Shown here piece by piece: positions 16,805 to 28,059 of a stretch of DNA of 64,000 nucleotides. The notes under the pieces were generated by a model. That model made no database searches. It saw nothing but the letters and a program-made list of their open reading frames with translations, and was not told the origin of the DNA. The position numbers and the translations under genes were made by a program. Every line of letters starts with the position of its first letter. The stretch's first letter is position 1. Source of the stretch: DASZIT01 sp963819695 (lineage in GTDB: Bacteria; Actinomycetota; Acidimicrobiia; Acidimicrobiales; RAAP-2); assembly GCA_963819695.1 (NCBI GenBank), contig CAWFXD010000001.1, forward strand, positions 1,550,001 through 1,614,000. The letters run 5' to 3'.

Positions 16805-17982
16805 GTTCGGACCCGGGCCCGGCCCGGCCCTCCGAGGCCGGCCACCGGACCGAACCGATCGGGTGCGAACGGCAGCATGAACTCGCCCATCGGACGGCCC
16901 TCGAGCAGAGCCACCACCGCATCGGCGGTGACCGGAGCCAGCAGGATGCCGTTGCGGTAGTGGCCGGTGGCCATGATGAGTCCCTCCATCGTCGTGGTCC
17001 CGACCAGCGGGGCATTGTCCGGGGACCCCGGGCGCAGACCGGTCGAGGTCTCGACCAGCTCGTACTCGTCGAGGACCGGGACGATGGCCCGGGCATCGCG
17101 GAGGAGGTCGTGCACGGAGCCGACCTGCACGGCGAGATCGAACCCCTTCTCCTCGACGGTCGCCCCGATGACCAGGCTCCCGTCCTGGCGGGGGACCAGG
17201 TAACAGCTCCTCCCGTGGACCAGGCCCCGCACGATGCGGCGGAGGTGCGGCGTGCCGCCGGTCGCCCGGGCCCGGATGGTCAACCCCTTCACCGGTCGCA
17301 CCGGCGGGACCAGCTGGTGGGGGATCCCCCCCAGCTGCCCCGACCAACACCCGGCGGCGATCACCACCACTCCGGCCTGGAGGGTGCTGCCCCGGCCCAG
17401 GACCGCCCCGGTGGCTCGTCCGTTGGTCGCGGCCACCGCCGAGACATCGTCGGCCACCAGGGTGACCCCGGCGCGGCGGCAGGCGGCGAGCAGGGAGTCG
17501 ACCAGCAGGCGGTTGTCGACCTGGTGGTCATCGGAGAACTCGGCCCCGCCCCCGATGCCGGGGGCCAGGAGCGGCTCGAGCTCCCGGCACTCCCGGGAGG
17601 ACAGCCTCCGGGGCGAGAGCCCCAGCGACAGCTGGTACCCGAGCACATCGTCGACCACCTGCCGGTCGGAGGGGTCCATGGCGGCCAGGACGGTTCCCGA
17701 CCGCCGGTAGCCCACCGTCCGGTCCGAGACCGTCTCGAGGTCGCGGGCGAAGTCGGGCCAGCGGAGGGCGGCGGCCACGTTGGCCCGAGCCAGCGCCTCT
17801 TCGCCGAAGTGGGCCTCGCCGACCGGACCCAGCATGCCGGCCGCTGCCCAGGTGGCCCCGTGACCGGGCTGGGGATCGACCAGGGCCACCGCCAACCCGG
17901 CCGCTGCCGCCCGCCAGGCGATCGACAGGCCGATCACCCCGCCGCCCACCACCAGGGCGTCGAGCAGGTCGGAATCCGGCAT
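16801..17982 (-). CDS. thiO: Glycine oxidase
   Basis: ThiO is a flavoenzyme that oxidises glycine to dehydroglycine for thiazole synthesis in aerobic bacteria. The 393-residue protein opens with a Rossmann FAD-binding motif (ALVVGGGVIGLSIAWRAA) and the family's GATWAAAGMLGP. It continues with VVIAAGCWSG, PVRPVKGLTIRA, CYLVPRQDGSLVIGATVEE and the C-terminal GHYRNGILLAPVTADAV. It is the first gene of the thi operon. The start region faces gltB with 124 bp between start codons. I looked for a TPP riboswitch in that space and saw none. Confidence 0.92.
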   Translation of the reverse strand: MPDSDLLDALVVGGGVIGLSIAWRAAAAGLAVALVDPQPGHGATWAAAGMLGPVGEAHFGEEALARANVAAALRWPDFARDLETVSDRTVGYRRSGTVLAAMDPSDRQVVDDVLGYQLSLGLSPRRLSSRECRELEPLLAPGIGGGAEFSDDHQVDNRLLVDSLLAACRRAGVTLVADDVSAVAATNGRATGAVLGRGSTLQAGVVVIAAGCWSGQLGGIPHQLVPPVRPVKGLTIRARATGGTPHLRRIVRGLVHGRSCYLVPRQDGSLVIGATVEEKGFDLAVQVGSVHDLLRDARAIVPVLDEYELVETSTGLRPGSPDNAPLVGTTTMEGLIMATGHYRNGILLAPVTADAVVALLEGRPMGEFMLPFAPDRFGPVAGLGGPGRARVRT

Positions 17983-18017
17983 CTCCCCATGGTACGGCCC
18001 GATTGTGGCCAGATCGG

Positions 18018-18029
18018 ACGGTGCACCGT
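18018..18029. promoter_or_regulatory. 12-bp perfect palindrome between thiO and gltB
   Basis: ACGGTGCACCGT reads the same on both strands. Immediately to its right, TACGAT (18031-18036) fits a -10 box for gltB, so a protein bound to the palindrome could block or aid RNA polymerase. The palindrome also lies in the upstream region of the divergent thiO gene. No -35 box is obvious. Confidence 0.4.
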
Positions 18030-18106
18030 GTACGATGTCCGGACCGCAGATGGGCCAGCGTCGTCCCGAGCGAAGAAGATCTCAACTCCCTCAATGGAGC
18101 GACCTG

Positions 18107-21100
18107 ATGACGACCTTGCCCGGCGCCTTCGCCGACCCAACTTTTGGTACTCCGGTGGCACTGCGGGGTGGATCGCGCCCTCCGGGTGAGACCCCTCGAG
18201 CCCCGACCCGCGGTCTTTACGATCCCCGTTTCGAGCACGACGCCTGTGGCATCGCCCTGGTCGCCGATCTCCACGGCCGGCCCTCCCATGCCCTGGTCCG
18301 CCGGGGCATCACCGCCCTCGAGCACCTGGCCCACCGGGGAGCCACCGGCAGCGAGGAGGACAGCGGTGACGGGGCCGGCATCCTGCTCCAGGTCCCCCAC
18401 CAGTTCTATCGAGAGGTGGTCGGGTTCGATCTGCCGGACGCCGGGCACTACGCCACCGGCATCGCCTTCCTGTCCCGGGATCCGTCGGAAGCCGCCAAGG
18501 CCCGGATCGGCATCGAGCAGCTGGCCGAAGAGGAGGGACTCCAGGTCCTCGGCTGGCGAGACGTCCCGTTCGACGACCAGACCCTGGGCTCGGTGGCCCG
18601 GGGCGACATGCCCTCGCTGCACCAGGTCTTCGTGGGCCCGGCCCCGACCACGGTGCTGCAGGGGGACGACCCCGCCCTCGCCCTCGACCGGATCACCTTC
18701 GTACTCCGCAAACGCGCCGAGCACGGCATCGACGACTGCTACATCGCTTCGTTGTCGGCCCGGACCGTCAACTACAAGGGGATGCTCACCTCCCACCAGT
18801 TGGCCGAGTTCTACACCGACCTCTCCGACCCCCGGGTGGAGAGCGGGTTGGCGCTGGTCCACTCCCGCTTCTCCACCAACACCTTCCCGTCCTGGGCCCT
18901 GGCCCACCCGTACCGGTATCTGGCCCACAACGGTGAGATCAATACCCTGGCCGGCAACCGCAACTGGATGCGGGCCCGGGAGGCGCTGTGCGCCACCGAG
19001 CTGATCCCCGGCCTCGACCGGGCCTTCCCGATCCTCACCGCGGGGGCGAGTGACTCCGCCTCCTTCGACGAGGTGCTCGAGCTGCTCCACCTCGGTGGAC
19101 GGCCGCTGCACCACGCGGTGCTGATGATGATTCCCGAGGCATGGGAGAACCACCGGGCCATGGATCCCGCCCGACGGGCGTTCTACCGGTACCACTCGTC
19201 GCTGATGGAGCCGTGGGACGGCCCGGCGGCGGTGGCGTTCACCGACGGGACAACGATCGGCGCGGTCCTGGACCGCAACGGGCTCCGGCCCGCCCGGTAC
19301 TGGGTCACCGATGACGGCATTGTGGTGCTGGCCAGCGAGGTCGGGGTCCTCGACGTGCCGTCGTCCACCGTGGTCCGCAAGGGCCGGCTCCAACCCGGGA
19401 AGATGTTCCTGGTCGACACCGCCGCCGGGAGGATCATCGACGACGAGGAGATCAAGTCGGCCCTGGCCGAGGAGCACCCCTATGCCCGGTGGCTGGAGGA
19501 GGGGCAGATCGATCTCGACGACCTTCCGCCGAAGGTCATGCTCACCCCGCAGCACGCCTCGGTGATCGGCCGGCAGCGCGAGTTCGGGTACACCAACGAG
19601 GAGCTCCGGCTGATCATCGGCCCGATGGCCAAGACCGGGGTCGAGCCGAACGGGTCGATGGGCTCCGACGCCGCCATCGCGGTGCTGTCCGAACGCCCGC
19701 GGTTGCTCTACGACTACTTCACCCAGCTGTTCGCCCAGGTGACCAACCCGCCCCTCGACGCCATCCGCGAGGAGCTGGTGACCTCGCTGGCCTCCACCCT
19801 CGGCCCGGAGAGGAACCTGCTCGAGCCCACCGCCGCCTCCTGTCGGCAGATCGTGTTGCCGATGCCGGTCATCAGCAACGACGACCTGGCCAAGTTGCTG
19901 TACATCAACGAGGACGGCAAGACCCCCGGTTACCGGGCCTTCGCGGTCGACGGCCTCTTCGAGGTGTCCCGGGGCGGCGAGGGGCTGAGACGGGCCATCG
20001 AGGACGTCCGCTTCCGGGTCAGCGTGGCCATCGCCGACGGCGCCGACATCATCGTGCTCTCCGATCGGAACGCCACTGCCGAGTACGCCCCCATCCCGTC
20101 GTTGTTGATGGTGTCGGCTGTCCACCACCATCTGGTCCGGGAGAAGACCCGCACCCAGGTGGGGCTGGTCATCGAGTCGGGAAGCGCACGCGAAGTCCAT
20201 CACATGGCGCTGCTGAAGGGGTTCGGGGCGGCCGCCATCAACCCCTACCTGGCCTTCGAGACCATCGACGACATGATCGCCACCGGGCTGCTGACCGGGG
20301 TCACCCCCCGCCAGGCCCAACGCAACTACATCAAGGCCGCCTCCAAGGGCGTCGTCAAGGTGATGTCGAAGATGGGCATCTCCACCGTCGCCTCCTACAC
20401 CGGCGCCCAGGCGTTCGAGGCGGTGGGCCTGGCCCACGACGTCATCGACGAGTACTTCACCGGGACGGTGTCCCGGATCGGCGGGGTCGGCCTCGAAGTG
20501 CTGGCCGAGGAGGTCGCCGCCCGCCACCGCACAGTGCACCTGCCCCAACCCACCGAGTTGGCCCACCGGGACCGGGACGGCGGTGGCGAGTACCAGTGGC
20601 GACGGGAGGGCGAGGTCCACCTGTTCAACCCCAAGACGGTGTTCAAGCTGCAGCACGCCACCCGCTCGAAGCGGTACGAGGTGTTCAAGGAATACACCAA
20701 GGCGGTCGACGACCAGTCGACCCAGCTGGCCACCCTGCGCGGCCTCCTCCGGCTGAAGGCCGACGCGGGCACGGCCATCCCCATCGAAGAGGTGGAGCCG
20801 ATCTCGGCCATCCTCAAGCGGTTCTCCACCGGGGCCATGTCCTACGGCTCGATCTCCGCGGAGGCCCACGAGACGCTGGCCATCGCCATGAACCGGCTGG
20901 GCGGCCGATCCAACACCGGGGAGGGCGGCGAGGACGCCGACCGCTTCACCCCCGAGGTCAACGGAGACCTCCGCCGGAGCGCGATCAAGCAGGTGGCGTC
21001 CGGCCGGTTCGGGGTCACCTCCGAGTACCTGGTCAACTCCGACGACATCCAGATCAAGATCGCCCAAGGGGCCAAGCCCGGCGAAGGGGGCCAGCTCCCC

Positions 21101-22738
21101 GGCAACAAGGTGTACCCCTGGATCGCCAAGACCCGGTTCTCCACCCCGGGGGTGGGGCTGATCTCGCCCCCACCGCATCACGACATCTACTCGATCGAGG
21201 ACATCGCCCAGCTCATCCACGACCTGAAGTCGGCCAACCCGCGGGCCCGCATCCACGTGAAACTGGTGGCCGAAGTCGGGGTGGGGACGGTGGCGGCCGG
21301 GGTGGCCAAGGCCCACTCCGACGTGGTGCTGATCTCCGGACACGACGGTGGCACCGGCGCGGCTCCGCTGACGTCGCTCAAGCACGCCGGCATCCCCTGG
21401 GAGCTCGGCCTGGCCGAGACCCAGCAGACCCTGTTGGCCAACGGGTTGCGGGACCGGATCGTGGTCCAGGTGGACGGCCAGATGAAAACCGGCCGCGACG
21501 TCGTGATCGGCGCCCTCCTCGGCGGCGAGGAGTTCGGCTTTGCCACCGCGCCGCTGGTGGTGTCCGGCTGCATCATGATGCGGGTCTGCCATCTCGACAC
21601 CTGCCCGGTCGGCATCGCCACCCAGAACCCCGAGCTCCGCAAGAAGTTCAGCGGCACCCCGGAGTTCGTGGAGACCTTCTTCGAGTACATCGCCGAGGAG
21701 GTGCGAGAGCACCTGGCCGCCCTCGGCCTGCGCTCCATCGAGGAGGCCATCGGCCGGGTCGACCTGCTCGACACCGAGGCGGCCATCACCCACTGGAAGG
21801 CGGCCGGGCTGGACCTGGCCCCGATCCTGGTGGAGCCCGAGGTGCCGGAGGGCGGGGTGCGCCACTGCATCCAGGAGCAGGACCACGGGCTCGACCGGGC
21901 CCTCGACCATGCCTTCATGGAGGCGTGCCGACCGGCCATCGAGACGGGAGCGCCGGTCGCCGCCGAACTGGAAGTCACCAACGTGGACCGCACCGTCGGG
22001 ACCCTCCTCGGGTACGAGATCACCCGGCGTTACGGCGGGACCGGTCTGCCCGACGGCACCATCGATCTCACCTTCCGAGGCTCGGCCGGCCAGAGTTTCG
22101 GTGCCTTCGTGCCCAAGGGCATCACCATGCGGCTGTTCGGGGATGCCAACGACTACCTCGGGAAGGGGCTGTCGGGGGGTCGGATCATCCTCCAGCCCCC
22201 GGAGGACTCCCCGTTCGCCGCCGAGGAGAACATCGTGGCCGGGAACGTGATCCTCTACGGCGCCACCAGCGGCGAGGTCTTCCTGCGCGGCCAGGTGGGC
22301 GAGCGCTTCTGCGTGCGCAACTCCGGCGCCATCGCGGTGGTGGAGGGAGTCGGCGACCACGGCTGCGAGTACATGACCGGCGGACGGGTGGTGGTGCTCG
22401 GCCCGACCGGACGCAACTTCGGGGCCGGCATGTCCGGCGGGATGGCCTTCGTCTACGACACCTTCGACGAGCTCGGGCGTCAGTACAACCCGGACATGGT
22501 CGATCTCGAGCCGGTGTCCGCTGACGACCGGACCTGGTTGAAGGACCGGATCACCATGCACCTGGACGAGACCGGTTCGGAGGTGGCCAGGTCGATCCTG
22601 GCTGACTGGATGGGCAACTCCGAGCAGTTCGTGAAAGTGATGCCCAAGGACTACCGCCGGGTCCTGGAAGCCACCGAGAAGGCGGTGGCCGAAGGCCGTT
22701 CGGTGGATGAAGCGGTGATGCAGGTGACCCGTGGGTGA
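18107..22738 (+). CDS. gltB: Glutamate synthase (NADPH), large subunit
   Basis: GltB makes two glutamates from glutamine and 2-oxoglutarate, using electrons passed from GltD. The 1543-residue length is normal. A propeptide of 46 residues precedes the N-terminal nucleophile Cys47 (HDACGIALVADLHG), exposed by self-cleavage. The amidotransferase domain runs to about residue 430 (SDSASFDEVLELL, DRNGLRPARYW). The FMN domain has MSYGSISAEAHETLA and GEGGEDADRF. Three Cys of the 3Fe-4S cluster are in CIMMRVCHLDTCPVG. The C-terminal beta-helix domain begins near VTNVDRTVGT. ATG 18107 has GGAGCG 8 nt upstream. gltD follows with an 8-bp overlap. GarA, encoded 15 kb upstream, regulates glutamate synthase in mycobacteria. 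Confidence 0.96.
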   Translation: MTTLPGAFADPTFGTPVALRGGSRPPGETPRAPTRGLYDPRFEHDACGIALVADLHGRPSHALVRRGITALEHLAHRGATGSEEDSGDGAGILLQVPHQFYREVVGFDLPDAGHYATGIAFLSRDPSEAAKARIGIEQLAEEEGLQVLGWRDVPFDDQTLGSVARGDMPSLHQVFVGPAPTTVLQGDDPALALDRITFVLRKRAEHGIDDCYIASLSARTVNYKGMLTSHQLAEFYTDLSDPRVESGLALVHSRFSTNTFPSWALAHPYRYLAHNGEINTLAGNRNWMRAREALCATELIPGLDRAFPILTAGASDSASFDEVLELLHLGGRPLHHAVLMMIPEAWENHRAMDPARRAFYRYHSSLMEPWDGPAAVAFTDGTTIGAVLDRNGLRPARYWVTDDGIVVLASEVGVLDVPSSTVVRKGRLQPGKMFLVDTAAGRIIDDEEIKSALAEEHPYARWLEEGQIDLDDLPPKVMLTPQHASVIGRQREFGYTNEELRLIIGPMAKTGVEPNGSMGSDAAIAVLSERPRLLYDYFTQLFAQVTNPPLDAIREELVTSLASTLGPERNLLEPTAASCRQIVLPMPVISNDDLAKLLYINEDGKTPGYRAFAVDGLFEVSRGGEGLRRAIEDVRFRVSVAIADGADIIVLSDRNATAEYAPIPSLLMVSAVHHHLVREKTRTQVGLVIESGSAREVHHMALLKGFGAAAINPYLAFETIDDMIATGLLTGVTPRQAQRNYIKAASKGVVKVMSKMGISTVASYTGAQAFEAVGLAHDVIDEYFTGTVSRIGGVGLEVLAEEVAARHRTVHLPQPTELAHRDRDGGGEYQWRREGEVHLFNPKTVFKLQHATRSKRYEVFKEYTKAVDDQSTQLATLRGLLRLKADAGTAIPIEEVEPISAILKRFSTGAMSYGSISAEAHETLAIAMNRLGGRSNTGEGGEDADRFTPEVNGDLRRSAIKQVASGRFGVTSEYLVNSDDIQIKIAQGAKPGEGGQLPGNKVYPWIAKTRFSTPGVGLISPPPHHDIYSIEDIAQLIHDLKSANPRARIHVKLVAEVGVGTVAAGVAKAHSDVVLISGHDGGTGAAPLTSLKHAGIPWELGLAETQQTLLANGLRDRIVVQVDGQMKTGRDVVIGALLGGEEFGFATAPLVVSGCIMMRVCHLDTCPVGIATQNPELRKKFSGTPEFVETFFEYIAEEVREHLAALGLRSIEEAIGRVDLLDTEAAITHWKAAGLDLAPILVEPEVPEGGVRHCIQEQDHGLDRALDHAFMEACRPAIETGAPVAAELEVTNVDRTVGTLLGYEITRRYGGTGLPDGTIDLTFRGSAGQSFGAFVPKGITMRLFGDANDYLGKGLSGGRIILQPPEDSPFAAEENIVAGNVILYGATSGEVFLRGQVGERFCVRNSGAIAVVEGVGDHGCEYMTGGRVVVLGPTGRNFGAGMSGGMAFVYDTFDELGRQYNPDMVDLEPVSADDRTWLKDRITMHLDETGSEVARSILADWMGNSEQFVKVMPKDYRRVLEATEKAVAEGRSVDEAVMQVTRG

Positions 22739-24263
22739 CGTCACCGGGTTTTTGACCTACGACCGAGAGCTGCCCAACCGGCGGCCGGTGCAGGTGCGGT
22801 TGCGGGACTGGAAAGAGGTCTACGAACCGTTTCCGGTCGAAGCCGCCCAGCATCAGGGGGCCCGGTGCATGGACTGCGGAATTCCCTTCTGCCATGAAGG
22901 CTGCCCCCTCGGGAACCTGATACCCGAGTGGAACGACCTGGTCTACCGGGACGACTGGGATGAGGCCATCCAGCGGCTGCACGCCACCAACAACTTTCCC
23001 GAGTTCACCGGCCGCCTGTGCCCGGCTCCGTGTGAGGGTTCTTGCGTGCTCGGCATCAACGACGATCCGGTGGCCATCGAGCGCATCGAGTACGAGATCG
23101 CCGAGCGGGGCTGGTCGGAAGGCTGGGTGCAGCCGATCCGGGCGGCGTTCCCCACCGAAAAGCGGGTGGCCGTCGTCGGGTCGGGTCCGGCGGGGATGGC
23201 CGCGGCCCAGCAGCTGGCCCGGGCCGGCCACACCGTGGTGGTGTTCGAGCGGGCCGAGAAGCCCGGTGGCCTGCTCCGCTACGGGATTCCCGAGTTCAAG
23301 ATGGAGAAGGCGGTCCTCGACCGACGGCTCGACCAGCTGGTGGCCGAGGGCGTGGAGTTCCGGTGCGGCGTCTCGGTGGGCCGGCCGGCTCCCGAGGTGT
23401 CGGGCGCTGCGGCTGTCAATGGCCCCGGGGCAGCCGCGGCGGATGCCACCGTGATCGGCGCGTCGTCCCTGGTGGACGATTACGACGCGGTGGTGGTGGC
23501 CGGAGGGGCGACGCTGCCCCGTGACCTGCCGATCCCGGGTCGGGAGTTGGGCGGTGTCCACCTGGCCATGGAGTACCTGAAGCCGTCGAACATGATCCAG
23601 GAAGGATTGCTGGACTACTCACCCATCTCGGCCGAGGGCAAACACGTCGTCATCATCGGCGGGGGGGACACCGGCGCCGACTGCCTGGGCACCGTGCACC
23701 GGCAGGGGGCGCTGGCCGTCCACCAACTGGAGATCATGCCCGAGCCCCCCCGTGACCGGTCGGGGAGCAATCCGTGGCCGACCTGGCCGCTGATCCTGCG
23801 GACCTCGGCGGCCCACGAAGAGGGTGGGGAGCGACTCTTCGCGGTGACCACGGTGGAATGCCTCGGCGACGAGCACGGCAACGTGCGGGCGCTGCGGGGC
23901 GAGGAGGTGGAGCTCGCCTACGACGCTCAGGGTCGCCCGGCGTTCGAGCCCGTACCCGGATCCGGGTTCGAGCTCCAGTGCGAGCTGGTGTTGCTGGCCA
24001 TGGGCTTTCTGGGGTCGGAGCCGGGCGGGGTGGTCGCCGAACTGGGCCTCGAGTTGAACGCCCGGGGCAGCGTGGCCGCCGATGCCTCGTGGTCGACCAA
24101 CGTCGAGGGTGTCTTCGTGTGCGGGGACATGACCCGGGGCCAGAGCCTCATCGTCTGGGCCATCGCCGAGGGGCGTTCGGCGGCGGCGGCCGTAGACCGG
24201 TACCTGATGGGGCAGACGTCCTTGCCGGCGCCGATCCATCCCGGTCAGCTGGCGCTCCGCTAG
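22731..24263 (+). CDS. gltD: Glutamate synthase (NADPH), small subunit
   Basis: GltD takes electrons from NADPH through FAD and two 4Fe-4S clusters to GltB. The 510-residue protein has the N-terminal cluster-binding cysteines (CMDCGIPFCHEGCPLGNLIP, then CPAPCEGSCVLG). It then has a FAD Rossmann motif (VAVVGSGPAGMAAAQQLA), KPGGLLRYGIPEFKM, and a second dinucleotide motif for NADPH (VVIIGGGDTGADCLG). The C-terminal GVFVCGDMTRGQSLIVWAI completes FAD binding. An Ala/Gly-rich insert of about 30 residues (GRPAPEVSGAAAVNGPGA...) lies between the domains. GTG 22731 overlaps the gltB stop by 8 bp. Confidence 0.95.
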   Translation: MGDVTGFLTYDRELPNRRPVQVRLRDWKEVYEPFPVEAAQHQGARCMDCGIPFCHEGCPLGNLIPEWNDLVYRDDWDEAIQRLHATNNFPEFTGRLCPAPCEGSCVLGINDDPVAIERIEYEIAERGWSEGWVQPIRAAFPTEKRVAVVGSGPAGMAAAQQLARAGHTVVVFERAEKPGGLLRYGIPEFKMEKAVLDRRLDQLVAEGVEFRCGVSVGRPAPEVSGAAAVNGPGAAAADATVIGASSLVDDYDAVVVAGGATLPRDLPIPGRELGGVHLAMEYLKPSNMIQEGLLDYSPISAEGKHVVIIGGGDTGADCLGTVHRQGALAVHQLEIMPEPPRDRSGSNPWPTWPLILRTSAAHEEGGERLFAVTTVECLGDEHGNVRALRGEEVELAYDAQGRPAFEPVPGSGFELQCELVLLAMGFLGSEPGGVVAELGLELNARGSVAADASWSTNVEGVFVCGDMTRGQSLIVWAIAEGRSAAAAVDRYLMGQTSLPAPIHPGQLALR

Positions 24264-24392
24264 CCCGCGCGGGAGTGCGGGTCCGTCGGCACTGACGGCC
24301 TCGAAATTCTGGTCAGCAAACCGGAGGCTCGCTCACTATCATCGTGGAACCACACCGGGGATGGCCCCCGGACGGATCGCCAAGGGGGCGCC

Positions 24393-24791
24393 ATGGGACT
24401 CTTCGACAAGGCCAAGAACGCCGCGCAACAGGCCAAGGACGCCATGGCGCAGGTGCCGGGCGGCGTTGCCGCCGGGATGCCTTCCGGCATGCAGGCTCCC
24501 GACATGGGCGAGGCGATGAAATATCGCGACCTCACCCAGAAGCTGAAGGCCTCCGGCGTGGAAGCCCCGGCCGTGATCAAGACGATCCGTCGTGGTGAGG
24601 CCGACATGGGTGGCGGCATCCAGGCCGAGGTCGACGTGTCCATCGAGCCCGCTGATGGCGCCGCCTATGACGCCACCATCAAGCAGTCCATCCTGCCGTC
24701 GTGGCTGGACACGCTTGATGCGGGCAGCCGGGTGAGCATCAAGTACGACCCCGACAGCCCGACCTCGGCCCTCATGTACGGGAACCTGTAG
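24393..24791 (+). CDS. Small protein of unknown function
   Basis: A 132-residue protein with no signal peptide. The first 45 residues form an Ala/Gln/Met-rich amphipathic helix (FDKAKNAAQQAKDAMAQV). The rest looks like a small beta domain that begins LKASGVEAPAVIKTIRRGEA and ends SRVSIKYDPDSPTSALMYG. The 'G..a.a.I......' then 'v.ikYDP.....' pattern resembles DUF3592-like or SHOCT-associated domains of actinobacteria, but the match is weak. ATG 24393 follows an AAGGGGGCGCC ribosome-binding region. TATCAT at 24337-24342 may be its -10 box. Role unknown. Confidence 0.6.
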   Translation: MGLFDKAKNAAQQAKDAMAQVPGGVAAGMPSGMQAPDMGEAMKYRDLTQKLKASGVEAPAVIKTIRRGEADMGGGIQAEVDVSIEPADGAAYDATIKQSILPSWLDTLDAGSRVSIKYDPDSPTSALMYGNL

Positions 24792-24980
24792 TCGAAGCCC
24801 AGCGATCGGTGGCACGGCTCCACGGGTAGAGGAACCCGCAGGTGGAGGGTCAACCCGATCGGGTAGTACGAGTTCTTGGTGCGTTGCCTGGGTTTCGGCC
24901 ATTGCCAGGTCCGTCTACCCACCTCCGCATCGTTGGCTCCAGCCGAGAGTTCCAACCCCCTCCGGCTCAGGCTGGGCCGT

Positions 24981-25934
24981 CTACCCGCCCGGACGGGTGG
25001 CCCCGACCAAGCCTGACCAGTCGGCGTTGTCGAAACGGACCAGTTCGCCGGTATCGGGCGCGTCGATCATCTCACCCCCTCCGACATAGAGGCCGACGTG
25101 GTCGACCGACGACGGCCCGTCACCGAAGAAGATGAGATCGCCGGGAGCCACCGCCGAACCCCCGGGCACCGACGGTCCGGCATCGAACTGATCCTGGGCC
25201 ACCCGGGGAAGATCGACGCCCCCCTGCTGGTAGGCGGCCTGGGCGAGGCCGGAACAGTCGAAGCCCCCATTGCCGGTGCCGCCCCACAGGTAGGGCGTGT
25301 TCAGCTGCTGGGCGGCGAACGACAGCGCGGCGACGACGGTGCCGGAGGTCTGCGGCGCGTCTCCGAAGGCAAGGGCCAACGTGAGCACGGTATCCACGTA
25401 GCTGTCGGAATGGTTGTAGTCGGCGATGGCGGTGCGCAAGGTGGCCGGGGATCCGGCGCCGTTGGCACACAGGAGCGCAGCCGCCGAGTAGACGGCGTCG
25501 ACCGGGTCGTAGGGCGACGGGGGCGAGGCTCCCGACGGCCCGACCGTCCCGTAGGCGGCGAAGGTGGCCGGTTCGAACTGCATGGGCCCCTCCGCGCCCG
25601 CACTGTTGGCCCCCGACCAGACACCCGGAGCGTCCGACTGGCCGCTGCCGGTCTCGACGGTGCCGATGGCGGCCAGCACCGCCCACGGGAGACCGGCGCA
25701 GCTTCCGGCGGCCTGCCGATAGAGAGTGAGCCACTCGGCCGGAATGGCCGGTCCCGGACTGGTCCCGCCGTCACCCGGACTCCCTCCGGCGACCGCCCCG
25801 GCTTCGGCCCCAGCCGGGCCGGTCAGAGCGCCGCCCGAACCGGGTCCCTGGCCCATCACCACGGTGACCACCAGGACCAGCCCCGCCACCGCGGCGGCCA
25901 GCAGCCCGGCCAGCCCCATCACGACTTTGCCCAT
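24981..25934 (-). CDS. Secreted peptidoglycan hydrolase: transglycosylase-like plus NlpC/P60 domain
   Basis: A 317-residue membrane-anchored or secreted protein. Residues 5-28 form one hydrophobic helix, followed by a Gly/Pro/Ala-rich linker. Residues about 70-185 resemble a lysozyme-like lytic transglycosylase (WAVLAAIGTVETGSGQSD with a likely catalytic Glu, then GPMQFEPATFAAYG and IADYNHSDSYVD). Residues about 205-317 are an NlpC/P60 peptidase with the nucleophile Cys in FDCSGLAQAAY and His in VDHVGLYVG. The third position, often His, is Asp here (MIDAPDTG). The enzyme probably cuts both glycan and peptide parts of the wall. It is divergent from the acyl-CoA ligase gene. Confidence 0.85.
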   Translation of the reverse strand: MGKVVMGLAGLLAAAVAGLVLVVTVVMGQGPGSGGALTGPAGAEAGAVAGGSPGDGGTSPGPAIPAEWLTLYRQAAGSCAGLPWAVLAAIGTVETGSGQSDAPGVWSGANSAGAEGPMQFEPATFAAYGTVGPSGASPPSPYDPVDAVYSAAALLCANGAGSPATLRTAIADYNHSDSYVDTVLTLALAFGDAPQTSGTVVAALSFAAQQLNTPYLWGGTGNGGFDCSGLAQAAYQQGGVDLPRVAQDQFDAGPSVPGGSAVAPGDLIFFGDGPSSVDHVGLYVGGGEMIDAPDTGELVRFDNADWSGLVGATRPGG

Positions 25935-26170
25935 TGCGGATGCCTCCGCCCCGATCGCCGTTCAGCGTGAGCAGCCGGACTCAGAGGCGAGGGGCGTCCG
26001 GATTTCCGGGCACAATCCTCAGCTATCCGAAGTGAACCACCGATCACCCCACCGTTCAAGACCCGGGGGGGCGACTCCTGCCGGAGGCGTCAACCCGGGG
26101 CCCGGCCGCGCCGCCTCCGGATAAGTAGGCTCATCATGAGGCTCAGATCGGGTTCAAGGGAGGTCCAACC

Positions 26171-27810
<1,640 letters not shown>

Positions 27811-27814
<4 letters not shown>

Positions 27815-28059
27815 GTGACGACACCCAGGCTGTCGCCGATCAGCTGGAGGTGATCTCGGCCACCCTGGCCGACCTCGCCCTGCACCGCCTGTGGCGGGCG
27901 TCGGAGTCGCTGCAGGCGGGGGATCCGCCGGATCCGGCATTGGTGGCCGAGGAGAAACGGATCACCCGGGCCCGCCGGGCGGTAGACAAGGCGGTCCAAT
28001 TGCTGGCCGGGCCGGCCGGGTCTCCGGGGTCACCGGCCGGACCGGTCGACGACGGCTAG
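27811..28059 (+). CDS. Short helical protein of unknown function
   Basis: An 82-residue protein that starts at GTG 27811 inside the fadD-like stop (GTGA overlap). It has two probable helices (VADQLEVISATLADLALHRL and VAEEKRITRARRAVDKAVQ) joined by a short loop, then a Gly/Pro/Ser tail. I do not recognise a family. The tight overlap with the ligase gene and the end-to-start join with the reductase-like gene at 28060 suggest a three-gene unit. Confidence 0.6.

Noticed and set aside
17983..18106. A TPP riboswitch upstream of thiO
   Set aside because: I looked for the CUGAGA and ACCUGAUCUGG core on the minus strand and found neither.
17528..22744. A 1738-codon open frame on the minus strand opposite gltB, and similar long open frames opposite or beside other genes
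   Set aside because: High GC with strong third-position bias leaves antisense frames open. They lack family similarity and conflict with well-supported genes.
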